Shown: positions 7,194 to 12,609 of the stretch, in pieces | Position numbering within the stretch: position 1 is the stretch's first letter | Layout of the letters: every line of letters starts with the position of its first letter | Source of the DNA: an uncultured Oscillospiraceae bacterium | GTDB taxonomy: Bacteria; Bacillota; Clostridia; Oscillospirales; Oscillospiraceae | Direction of reading: 5' to 3' | Assembly (NCBI GenBank): GCA_934569195.1 | Contig: CAKTKB010000034.1 | Coordinates: forward strand, 1 to 12,609 | Length of the DNA stretch: 12,609 nt | Notes under the pieces: model-generated | What the model was told of the DNA's origin: nothing | The model's database searches: none | What the model saw: only the letters and a program-made list of their open reading frames with translations | Program-made: the position numbers and the translations under genes

Positions 7194-7244
7194 GGCGTTT
7201 TAGGAGGTCGCCGTCTCCCGCCGTCCTGCGTTTTAGGCCCGCAG
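7194..7244 (-). promoter_or_regulatory. Leader of the scaffold gene with two small similar hairpins
   Basis: Two short stem-loops lie in the transcript before the scaffold gene: CTGCG/CGCAG around a 9-base loop (7226-7244) and GGCG/CGCC around an 11-base loop (7194-7212). Both loops end in the same CCUAAAA although the stems differ. The decamer gcgttttagg (plus strand) therefore occurs twice, at 7195-7204 and 7228-7237. The shared loop with different stems would fit an RNA-binding site or translational control element, but the stems are only four to five pairs and a chance repeat is possible. Confidence 0.3.
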
Positions 7245-7262
7245 ATAGGCCAGATAGGTATG

Positions 7263-7293
7263 AAAAAAGCGCAACGTAAAATGCGTCACGCTT
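7263..7293 (-). terminator. Intrinsic terminator between the toxin-type cassette and the scaffold gene
   Basis: In the minus-strand transcript the sequence AAGCGUGACG pairs with CGUUGCGCUU as a 10-base-pair stem (two G-U pairs) with a 7-base loop, followed by a run of six U. This is a well-formed Rho-independent terminator. On the plus strand no U run follows, so it acts in the direction of the late operon. It lies about 23 bases after the stop codon of the 63-residue gene and about 90 bases before the scaffold start. Late transcripts must read through it (or restart) to express capsid genes, unless an antiterminator acts. Confidence 0.8.
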
Positions 7294-7315
7294 CTGTCAT
7301 TGAGTTGTGCCCGGC

Positions 7316-7507
7316 TTATTTTATTCGGATGCTCTTGATCTCGGACGCACAGAATCCGATTACCCCAGAATTCGTCTGCACGGCAATCTCTTCTTCTCCG
7401 GTCTCACTGTCAATTGCAGGCGTATACGCAGTGACATGGCCTATCCATTTCGTGCCGTCCACATCTACAATATCTACATCCTCACAGAAACAATCATATA
7501 AATTCAT
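7316..7507 (-). CDS. Small LSm/SH3-like protein, candidate immunity partner of the toxin domain
   Basis: A 63-residue acidic protein starting MNLYDCFCEDVDIVDVDGTK and ending VIGFCASEIKSIRIK. Five short beta strands can be read: VDIVDVDG, KWIGHVTAY, EEIAVQT, VIGFCASEI and KSIRI. The G in DG and the later G..T.Y pattern resemble the Sm/LSm motif, and small phage or bacterial proteins of this type are often annotated as LSM domain proteins, frequently next to type 50 toxin domains (recalled, not checked). The ATG overlaps the stop of the minor capsid/toxin gene as ATGA, which indicates coupled translation. An AAGGGG site lies 5 bases upstream. A strong terminator follows. The context suggests an immunity protein, but a virion accessory role is also possible. 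Confidence 0.6.
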   Translation of the reverse strand: MNLYDCFCEDVDIVDVDGTKWIGHVTAYTPAIDSETGEEEIAVQTNSGVIGFCASEIKSIRIK

Positions 7508-9090
7508 CTTTTCCCCTTCTCTCTTGCCGTTGGAACGACATGCACGCCAGAATTGCTGTAATGGATATAAGCGCGATTTGTTGGAATTTCTTTCTTCGTT
7601 TTCATGTCGATACTGATACCGATTTCATTTTCTGCTGTAACGATTTCTTTATTCATAAATCTACCGTTTTTCGCCCTAATAATCTCACCGGAACCGGCAT
7701 ACTTATAAACAAAATCTTGCAGTTCATCGTCCTTTAATGTAACGTAACTTCTGCCTTGAATGTATCCAGGCGATTCTTTTACATGCCGTGCTTGTTTTTC
7801 TGCGTTAATTATCAATTTTGTCCGATCGCTCCGGATCTGATTCCGGACCGGTAAATCCCGCATATATGCGCGGACATTAGAGGCTTCGCTACCAGTAGCA
7901 TACATCGAATTTGCTTGATTTGCAATATCCAGATACTGTTTTTCCGCCGCCGTCTCCTGTCGCCAGTTGTACCCCACGACTTCCATCCGCTCCCGCTGCG
8001 TCCGCAGACCGGCAGCCTTGGAAAAGCGGGCATATTCCTGATTCAGCATTTGCAACTTAATCTGGTCCGGCAGCAGTTTCTCCTTGTCGCCTGTGGCCTC
8101 GTCTATCAGGATTTTCCGGCGCTGTCCGCGTATGGTTGCCTCTAAATTTCGCTGCCGTTGCGTGGCCTCGTAGGCGGTGTAGTGGCGTCCGTCGTAAGTG
8201 ATGCCCTTTTCGTTATCCTCCCGCAGTTTGGCCAGTTCTTCCGGCGTATACTGCGGCGGGGTGACACCCAGAATAATCGGAAACGCCGCATGGCCGCAGT
8301 TCAGCGTCCCGATACGGCGCACCAAGCTATTATTCAGGGCGGTGTATTCGGCGTCGCTGTACTGCTTGCCTTGGATCGGTTCATGGTCCGGCGCACTGGC
8401 GGAGTGGGCGGAAATCTCCCACCCGTCGGCCCCCATTTCGTCGTGGTTCTGCTGGCTGATCTGCTCCTGCATGAGCCCCAGGCCGCCCATGATGTTCCGC
8501 CGGACAGCGGCCTCCAGGGAGGTATGCACCCCGGATTCGTAGTCAATGACCCGGACCCCCACGTCTGCCAGGTTTTTGGTGGCCTGCCGGATGGCGGTGT
8601 TGTAGTCCGTGGCACCGGTGAAGACCTGCTTGAAAGCGTAGTCCATGCACTGCCGGTAAGCATCCCGAAGGGGCTGGGCGTGGCCGTAGGGGTCCACCAT
8701 GCCCAGGGTCTGGGTCAGGTTGGCGAAGTCCTTCTGGGCCAGCTTCACCGCAGCAGAGACCAGCTTCTGCATGGCGGTGTTTTCCTCGAAGGGAATGGCC
8801 GCCGTGGGAAGATGCTTCAGGTCGAAGGAATATCCCACCTCCGCCGACTGGGTCATGAGCTTTTCAATCTCCGCCCCGGAAGCTTTTAAAAGCTCCTGCA
8901 GCCGTTTCTTGATCTTCTTCTGGCTGAGCCCCAGCTGCTGGGCCCGCCAGACCTCATAGGACGCCGTGGAGGTCAGCTGCCCCGCCTCGGCCACCCGCCG
9001 GGCGATGTCCTCAAGCAGGTACCGGAGAATGGGGTCGGCGATCTCCCCAGCCCTGTCCCGCAAAGCGTCGATCTGGTCCGCGGTGAGCAT
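7504..9090 (-). CDS. Minor capsid protein 2 (MuF type) with C-terminal polymorphic toxin type 50-like domain
   Basis: A 528-residue protein. Residues 1-330 match the phage minor capsid protein 2 family (Pfam PF06152): helical N-terminus, NIMGGLGLMQEQISQQNHDE (199-218), then GWEISAHSASAPDHEPIQGK (223-242) and LNCGHAAFPIILGVTPPQY (263-281). This part joins the portal inside the head. Residues about 330-425 are a charged linker. Residues about 432-525 resemble the polymorphic toxin type 50 domain (Ntox50, Pfam PF15542): KQARHV at 432-437, YKYAGSG at 462-468, then IPTNRAYIHYS and GVHVVP (His 510 and 517). The family is predicted to be an RNase of the BECR fold. Such minor head fusions are known as MuF polymorphic toxins and are thought to travel in the virion. 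GC content falls from 63-67% upstream to 35% over 7621-7740. The ATG at 9090 follows GGAGGAG. The toxin identification rests on my memory of the family. Confidence 0.85.
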   Translation of the reverse strand: MLTADQIDALRDRAGEIADPILRYLLEDIARRVAEAGQLTSTASYEVWRAQQLGLSQKKIKKRLQELLKASGAEIEKLMTQSAEVGYSFDLKHLPTAAIPFEENTAMQKLVSAAVKLAQKDFANLTQTLGMVDPYGHAQPLRDAYRQCMDYAFKQVFTGATDYNTAIRQATKNLADVGVRVIDYESGVHTSLEAAVRRNIMGGLGLMQEQISQQNHDEMGADGWEISAHSASAPDHEPIQGKQYSDAEYTALNNSLVRRIGTLNCGHAAFPIILGVTPPQYTPEELAKLREDNEKGITYDGRHYTAYEATQRQRNLEATIRGQRRKILIDEATGDKEKLLPDQIKLQMLNQEYARFSKAAGLRTQRERMEVVGYNWRQETAAEKQYLDIANQANSMYATGSEASNVRAYMRDLPVRNQIRSDRTKLIINAEKQARHVKESPGYIQGRSYVTLKDDELQDFVYKYAGSGEIIRAKNGRFMNKEIVTAENEIGISIDMKTKKEIPTNRAYIHYSNSGVHVVPTAREKGKR

Positions 9091-9093
9091 GTC

Positions 9094-10464
9094 TTACTCC
9101 TCCGTCTCCGTTAGCTCCGGCATGTAGTCCTCCCGGATCCGCGCCAAATCCTCCGGTGTATCGTGGGGAAGGTCAAAGTACCAGGCCAATGCAAGCTCCG
9201 GTTTCAAAAGCCCGGCGCTCACCATGCTCTGGTATTCGTTCCAGGTACGGGTCCGGTCAAAGAGGACCCCGTCTCCCCAGTCAACGGTCAGATCCGTTTC
9301 CGGATCAAATCCACCACCGCCCAAATTATACGCCTGGGCCAGCTTGTCGCAGGTCACCAGCAACTCCCGCAGGGCCGTTTCCCAGCACTCTTGGAAGTCC
9401 TGAATTGTCAGGTTGTAATCACCGGCGGAGGACGTGATTTCCGTTGCCGTTTTCTCTACGGTCTCCACCTCGGACAAAATCCCCCGCTTCATGCCGATCA
9501 GGCTTTCAATATTCCGCAGGTACTCCTGCTTCCGGGCCAGGTATGACGCCTCCCGCAGGGCGGGGCTGAATACCGTGATTCCCGTGGTTTCCGGGTTATC
9601 TTCGACCCCCACAAAGAGATCATCGGTCAGCTGCTTTTTCCCGCTGCCGTCCTGGGTGAGCATATCGGCGGAGCAGATCACCCGGGACCGCCCGTTTTCA
9701 AACTCCCGGTTTAGCTGCTGCTCGTTGCGGTTGATATTCTTGATAAGCCCAACCGCAGGGGCGTACACGGAAACGCCATCGTCGCTGCCATCCACGCAAT
9801 TCAAAAGCGGAGTTTTGAGCTGCACCATGCCCAGGTTGCCAATCCCCCGCAGGAGAATTTCCGGAGCCAGGGCTTCATACTGGGGTAGGGCCGACAGGCT
9901 CGTTTCCACCCCCAGCATTGCCTTATCCGTGGACCGGAAAAGCCGGTATTCAATCAGAAGGTCCCCGTTCTGCTGCAAGGTCCGCCGCTCTACCAGGGTG
10001 TAATAAAACCCGTTCTGCACAGACTGCTCGCAGGTCGCCACGCACACGATCCGCCCATGCACGTCACGGGCGAATGGAATGAAATTGTCCCGGCGAATCA
10101 CCACGAAATCGAAACTGTTCCCCAGGCGGATGGGCTTCAAAAAGCACTCTCCACCCACAAAGGCGTATTGGATTGCCTTTTTCCGCACGGATTCCGCCCG
10201 ATTCAAGATAGGAGCGAAAAATTCCTGCTTGCCGCCCGTTACCGTGGCCTCATACTCCGAGAACACCGTCTTGCAGAGCTTGTTCACCACCAGCACCGGG
10301 AGCCGCTGGCAATCGTCCTCCTCCTTCGGGGCGTCTCCTTCCAGGTATAGGGCCAGCCAGTCCCGGATTGCCTTTTTCATTTCCGGGGACGTGATGTCCT
10401 TTTGCTGGAACGCTTCCTCTACGCTCTGGATCTTTCCCCCGCCAAATGCCGAAAAAATACTCAC
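9094..10464 (-). CDS. Portal protein (SPP1 Gp6-like)
   Basis: A 456-residue portal protein, the dodecameric ring through which DNA enters and leaves the head and on which the packaging motor docks. Features seen: an N-terminal helical arm (residues 15-42), a wing rich in beta segments (about 105-180), GVSVYAPAVGLIKNIN (near 230-245), and the stem helix with GMKRGILSEVETVEKTATEI, where KTATE (338-342) is the hallmark of SPP1-type portals (Pfam PF05133). The C-terminus is acidic. The start is a GTG at 10464, in a GTGA overlap with the stop of the coiled-coil gene, with AGAGGTGG 6 bases before it. The length is slightly short compared with SPP1 gp6 (around 500). The next gene starts 3 bases after its stop. 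Confidence 0.93.
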   Translation of the reverse strand: MSIFSAFGGGKIQSVEEAFQQKDITSPEMKKAIRDWLALYLEGDAPKEEDDCQRLPVLVVNKLCKTVFSEYEATVTGGKQEFFAPILNRAESVRKKAIQYAFVGGECFLKPIRLGNSFDFVVIRRDNFIPFARDVHGRIVCVATCEQSVQNGFYYTLVERRTLQQNGDLLIEYRLFRSTDKAMLGVETSLSALPQYEALAPEILLRGIGNLGMVQLKTPLLNCVDGSDDGVSVYAPAVGLIKNINRNEQQLNREFENGRSRVICSADMLTQDGSGKKQLTDDLFVGVEDNPETTGITVFSPALREASYLARKQEYLRNIESLIGMKRGILSEVETVEKTATEITSSAGDYNLTIQDFQECWETALRELLVTCDKLAQAYNLGGGGFDPETDLTVDWGDGVLFDRTRTWNEYQSMVSAGLLKPELALAWYFDLPHDTPEDLARIREDYMPELTETEE

Positions 10465-10667
10465 TTGCTGCCACCTCTGTTCTGAATTGTAATGCGCCGA
10501 GAGGCCCGCAGCGCAGCCTGGACCCCGTCAATATAGGCATTCAGCCGCCGGATCTCTGCGTTCTTCTCCGCAATCGTTTCAGCTAAATGCCTGTTTTCTT
10601 CCAAAAGCTCCTCCCTGCACCACGCAGGAAGGAACCGTTCTAGCAGCCATCGTTTGAACCGTTTCAT
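10461..10667 (-). CDS. Small basic coiled-coil protein between terminase and portal, unknown
   Basis: A 68-residue protein with a basic N-terminus (MKRFKRWLLERFLPAW) and a heptad-like helix EELLEENRHLAETIAEKNAE (residues 19-38), followed by a basic C-terminus. Nothing identifies a function. Similar small proteins with a short amphipathic start and a coiled coil are common at this place in Firmicutes prophages. It overlaps the large terminase stop and the portal start by four bases each (ATGA and GTGA), so it is a genuine, coupled gene and not a shadow. It might help assembly of the terminase-portal contact, but this is only inference. Confidence 0.75.
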   Translation of the reverse strand: MKRFKRWLLERFLPAWCREELLEENRHLAETIAEKNAEIRRLNAYIDGVQAALRASRRITIQNRGGSK

Positions 10668-11899
10668 TGGCCTCTCCGCCTCCAGATCATGTTTGTGCCA
10701 TAGCGCACAGCGTCAATGTGGTGGTTGTTTAGATCGGGATACCCTGGCAGCACCTCGTCTGTTTTCTTGTCTTTTTCGTACTCATACTCCGAAAACTCCT
10801 TTGCCGTATCCGGGCAACGTTCCGGATCAATAACGATAGCAGTAAGCGACTGCAACCACTTCATGGAATAATTCACGCTTCCGGGGCCTTTTGCAGCCCC
10901 ACGGCACCGGATACCGAACGCTCGGTAATCGGCAACGCTCTTTTCTTCTGCGCTGTCGGCAATTACCATTTCGCCCTCCGGGATTCTGGCCTTGACCAGC
11001 TCCGCCGTATCCTTGTTGCCGGTCCGCTTGCATGTCAGCTCGTCAAAAATGTACAGTGTCTTGCGCCCAGCATCGTAGTGCATTCGATTGAACGCCCAGG
11101 GATCCGGATACCAGCCCCAGTCCACGCCAGACGTGATCCGGTCAAACTGCGAAAGCGTGACCTCCGGGATTTTCTCCAAGCGGAGGTTTTCAAACACCTG
11201 TGTGCCGGAGCCTACGACCTCGCCCAAATACTCGTGACGATACGCCGTTTCGTTCGTGGCCTGCAAATGTTCTGCATCCGCCATGAACCGAGGCCCAAGC
11301 CACTCCTTCGGCGTTTTCAGATAGGTGCTATGATGGATCAGCTTTCCCTGCTTGCTTTCCAAGACATATTGGTTCGCCCAGTTCCGGGCCATGGCCGGAG
11401 GGTTAAAAGACTTGAAGCACATAGAATAAGAGCCGCCGCGGAATAGCGACTGCTCTACATTCCGCACCTGCTCCTCGCCGTCGAACTGGTCCAACTCCTC
11501 AAACCAGCCGATCCCGATATACCCAAACGGCACCTTGATCGATTTTAATTTTCCTGGATCATCCAGGCCGAAAAAAAGCACCTTCTGGCCGGTCGGCAGA
11601 TAGGTGCACTCCATGGGAGATACCGTGCAGCGGAACCTGGACGTAAGCCCAAGTGCCGAGATAGCCCAGCAGATCTGGGCATACACGGACGTTCGGAGGG
11701 TGTTTCCCACCTTCCGCAAAACAACGGCGTGACATTCCGGGTGCTTCAGCATACACAAAAGCACCTCAACAGACACAAAACTGGATTTGGTCGAGCCGCG
11801 CCCGCCTTTTTCCACAAGCTCTGTGATCTCACCGGACTTTACGGCCTTGTGAGATTCTGCGAACGCCGGAGACAGTAGCTCGGACAGCTTACAGATCAT
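10664..11899 (-). CDS. terL: Terminase large subunit (ATPase and nuclease)
   Basis: The DNA packaging motor and headful/cos nuclease. Residues are numbered from the upstream TTG (412 residues). Walker A is GGRGSTKSS at 33-41, and Walker B is the hydrophobic strand YIGIGWFEELD at 128-138 with Glu 135/136 as catalytic candidate. The nuclease half begins near 255 and shows three acidic positions expected for the RNase H-like fold: Asp 261 in SGVDWGWYPDP, Asp 316 in VIADSAEE, and Asp 397 in NNHHIDAVRYG. The ORF is complete. The ATG at 11899 is used; a TTG at 11902 is slightly better spaced from AGAGGTG (7 against 10 bases), so the start is open by one codon. It overlaps the small terminase gene by about 11 bases. 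Confidence 0.95.
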   Translation of the reverse strand: MICKLSELLSPAFAESHKAVKSGEITELVEKGGRGSTKSSFVSVEVLLCMLKHPECHAVVLRKVGNTLRTSVYAQICWAISALGLTSRFRCTVSPMECTYLPTGQKVLFFGLDDPGKLKSIKVPFGYIGIGWFEELDQFDGEEQVRNVEQSLFRGGSYSMCFKSFNPPAMARNWANQYVLESKQGKLIHHSTYLKTPKEWLGPRFMADAEHLQATNETAYRHEYLGEVVGSGTQVFENLRLEKIPEVTLSQFDRITSGVDWGWYPDPWAFNRMHYDAGRKTLYIFDELTCKRTGNKDTAELVKARIPEGEMVIADSAEEKSVADYRAFGIRCRGAAKGPGSVNYSMKWLQSLTAIVIDPERCPDTAKEFSEYEYEKDKKTDEVLPGYPDLNNHHIDAVRYGTNMIWRRRGQ

Positions 11900-12263
11900 C
11901 AATGATTTTCACCTCTCCGCCGTCCTCCTTCACCTTCTCAAAGGCGCCTGTGTGCTTGCCAAGCAGTTCCAAGGCCCGGAGCTTACTGGAATATTTCAAC
12001 TCACTGTCCTGCGCATCGGAGGCCTCCTTGTCCGCAATCTCTACCAGCTTCTTAATCACATAATCCTGGGTGACCTCAGTCCGTCCCTCTCTGTCTTTCA
12101 GCGCCTTTTGCAGAGCCTTCTGAATTTCAGGTTTTTTAAGGTTTTCAGACCCAATCGCACCGGCCGTTTTTTCCTTGTACCCGGCACGAACGGCCGCTTG
12201 CGTGGCATTCAGATCCACTAGATATTCCTGCACAAACCGTTCCTGCTTTAGTGTTAATGCCAC
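11889..12263 (-). CDS. terS: Terminase small subunit
   Basis: A 124-residue protein that recognises the packaging site and loads the large subunit. It begins (after a GTG start) ALTLKQERFVQEYLVDLNAT, followed by QAAVRAGYKEKTAGAIGSEN, the helix-turn-helix pattern of the terminase_2 family (Pfam PF03592): KQ.RFV.EYL.D.NATQAA.RAGY. The rest is a charged helical region and an acidic end (KVKEDGGEVKIIDDL). Several in-frame GTG codons occur at 12272, 12269 and 12263. The GGAAGG ribosome site is about 8 bases before 12263 but touches or crowds the two others, so 12263 is preferred. It is the first gene of the late operon and is divergent from hicA. Confidence 0.92.
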   Translation of the reverse strand: MALTLKQERFVQEYLVDLNATQAAVRAGYKEKTAGAIGSENLKKPEIQKALQKALKDREGRTEVTQDYVIKKLVEIADKEASDAQDSELKYSSKLRALELLGKHTGAFEKVKEDGGEVKIIDDL

Positions 12264-12299
12264 GGTCACCACCTTCCTTTGAAATAATCCGAATAATTT

Positions 12300-12330
12300 T
12301 TTATAAATTTCTTACTTTGCCTCTTGACAA
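12300..12330 (-). promoter_or_regulatory. Possible minus-strand promoter for the packaging operon (weak)
   Basis: On the minus strand TTGTCA (12330-12325) and TATAAA (12305-12300) are 19 bases apart, a wide spacing. The -35 candidate overlaps the plus-strand TTGACA of the hicA promoter, so the two promoters would compete. Late phage promoters often do not follow this consensus, so the call is tentative. Confidence 0.3.
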
Positions 12331-12369
12331 ATGCGCATTAAATGCGTATAATAGACAATGTAAGGAGGG
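12324..12369 (+). promoter_or_regulatory. Consensus sigma-A promoter and ribosome site of hicA
   Basis: TTGACA at 12324-12329 and TATAAT at 12347-12352 with a 17-base spacer are exact consensus boxes. The AAGGAGGG ribosome site at 12362-12369 precedes the hicA start at 12376. The match in all positions is unusually good for a prophage gene, which suggests strong expression when unrepressed. Confidence 0.93.
12330..12346 (+). promoter_or_regulatory. Candidate operator: palindrome and direct repeat in the promoter spacer
   Basis: AATGCGCATT (12330-12339) is a perfect 10-base palindrome in the spacer. AAATGCG also occurs twice, at 12329-12335 and 12340-12346, 11 bases apart, close to one helical turn. 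HicB antitoxins often repress their own promoter by DNA binding, so this is a reasonable operator for the HicAB complex. The DNA-binding part of HicB is not in the window, so the link is inferred. Confidence 0.5.
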
Positions 12370-12375
12370 AAGCGA

Positions 12376-12549
12376 ATGAAACGCAAAGACCTCATAAAGC
12401 TCCTAGAATCCAATGGCTGGTGGTTACAACGGAACGGCGCAAATCACGACATATACACAAACGGTGATCGCTCCGAACCGATTCCCCGGCACTCGGAAAT
12501 CAAAGAGCAGCTTGCAAAATCCATCATCCGACGGCAGGGGCTGAAATAA
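12376..12549 (+). CDS. hicA: HicA-type toxin (mRNA interferase)
   Basis: A 57-residue protein: MKRKDLIKLLESNGWWLQRN followed by GANHDIYTNG. The order N-terminal helix, G-W, R, G..H-x-I/x-Y, then PRHSEIKEQLAKSIIRR is the double-stranded RNA-binding-like fold of HicA (Pfam PF07927), with His 24 as the likely catalytic residue. HicA cleaves mRNA during translation arrest, and its toxicity is blocked by HicB. Length is typical (about 55-65). The gene is on the opposite strand to the late operon, has its own consensus promoter, and is followed 32 bases later by the antitoxin start. Such modules stabilise prophages or act against other phages. Confidence 0.93.
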   Translation: MKRKDLIKLLESNGWWLQRNGANHDIYTNGDRSEPIPRHSEIKEQLAKSIIRRQGLK

Positions 12550-12581
12550 GCCCCTTGCCACCCATAACAGGAGGTTCAAAC

Positions 12582-12609
12582 ATGGCTAAAACTATTTACC
12601 CGATCATTC
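12582..12609 (+). CDS. hicB: HicB antitoxin, 5' end only
   Basis: An ATG at 12582 with AGGAGG upstream (12569-12574) opens the frame MAKTIYPII, cut by the window edge. The short N-terminus fits the beta-strand start of HicB antitoxins (typically a strand with aromatic and Pro residues), and the gene follows hicA, which is the usual order. Nine residues are not enough to prove the family. Confidence 0.75.

Larger units (their letters stand above)
1..12609. mobile_element. Partial siphophage-type prophage: packaging, head and tail module
   Basis: The gene order terminase, portal, minor head protein, scaffold, major capsid, connectors, major tail, chaperone, Gp15 and tape measure is that of a tailed phage with a long non-contractile tail, closest in layout to A118/SPP1-like phages of Firmicutes. 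All structural genes share the minus strand. The HicAB genes at the right edge are on the plus strand. Neither attachment sites nor an integrase fall inside the window, so both ends of the element are outside it. An integrated prophage and a free phage genome cannot be told apart here. Confidence 0.93.

Noticed and set aside
8158..8889. 243-codon open frame on the plus strand inside the minor capsid gene
   Set aside because: It is antisense to conserved minor capsid protein 2 sequence and has Val/Gly/His-rich text typical of a shadow frame.
1..12609. CRISPR array, tRNA genes, insertion sequences
   Set aside because: No spaced short repeats, no cloverleaf with a CCA-type acceptor and no transposase or terminal inverted repeats were seen; the only tandem repeats are the coding repeats in the tape measure gene.

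Overview
The window is the left-to-right end of a prophage (or temperate siphophage) head-and-tail morphogenesis region, almost certainly from a Firmicutes host of the gut Clostridia type. The reasons are the strong AGGAGG-type ribosome binding sites, the mixed but mostly moderate-to-high GC content, the gene order, and protein families that match A118/SPP1-like phages of Gram-positive bacteria. No integrase, host gene or attachment site is visible, so the exact host and the ends of the element cannot be fixed from this sequence.

All structural genes are on the minus strand, so the late operon reads from right to left. From about 12263 down to 1 the order is: small terminase, large terminase, a 68-residue coiled-coil protein, SPP1-type portal, a minor capsid protein 2 (MuF-type) carrying a C-terminal toxin-like domain, a 63-residue LSm/SH3-like small protein, GP20-type scaffold, major capsid protein, a small unknown protein, a gp6-like head-tail connector, three minor capsid/neck proteins, major tail protein, a tail-assembly chaperone candidate, a Gp15-family protein, and the first 737 codons of the tape measure protein, which runs off the left edge. 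Genes are packed tightly, with stop/start overlaps (ATGA, GTGA or TGATG) at most joints. The two notable interruptions are a strong intrinsic terminator with a 143-base leader before the scaffold gene, and a GC-rich hairpin after the major tail gene.

On the right edge, on the plus strand and divergent from the terminase, is a HicA toxin gene followed by the first codons of a HicB antitoxin. They are driven by a consensus sigma-A promoter with a palindrome in its spacer.

The most interesting part is 7316-7950. The last ~100 residues of the minor capsid protein look like a polymorphic toxin type 50 domain (predicted RNase of the BECR fold). The next gene overlaps it by ATGA and encodes a small Sm-like protein that could be its immunity partner. 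Both lie in a stretch of low GC (35% by direct count over 7621-7740, against 67% over 8641-8700), and a terminator follows immediately. This looks like a swappable virion-borne toxin/immunity cassette inserted between the head genes. Secondary points of interest are five 58-residue tandem repeats in the tape measure protein, two of which share an exact 32-base duplication, and two attenuator-like hairpins inside the late operon.
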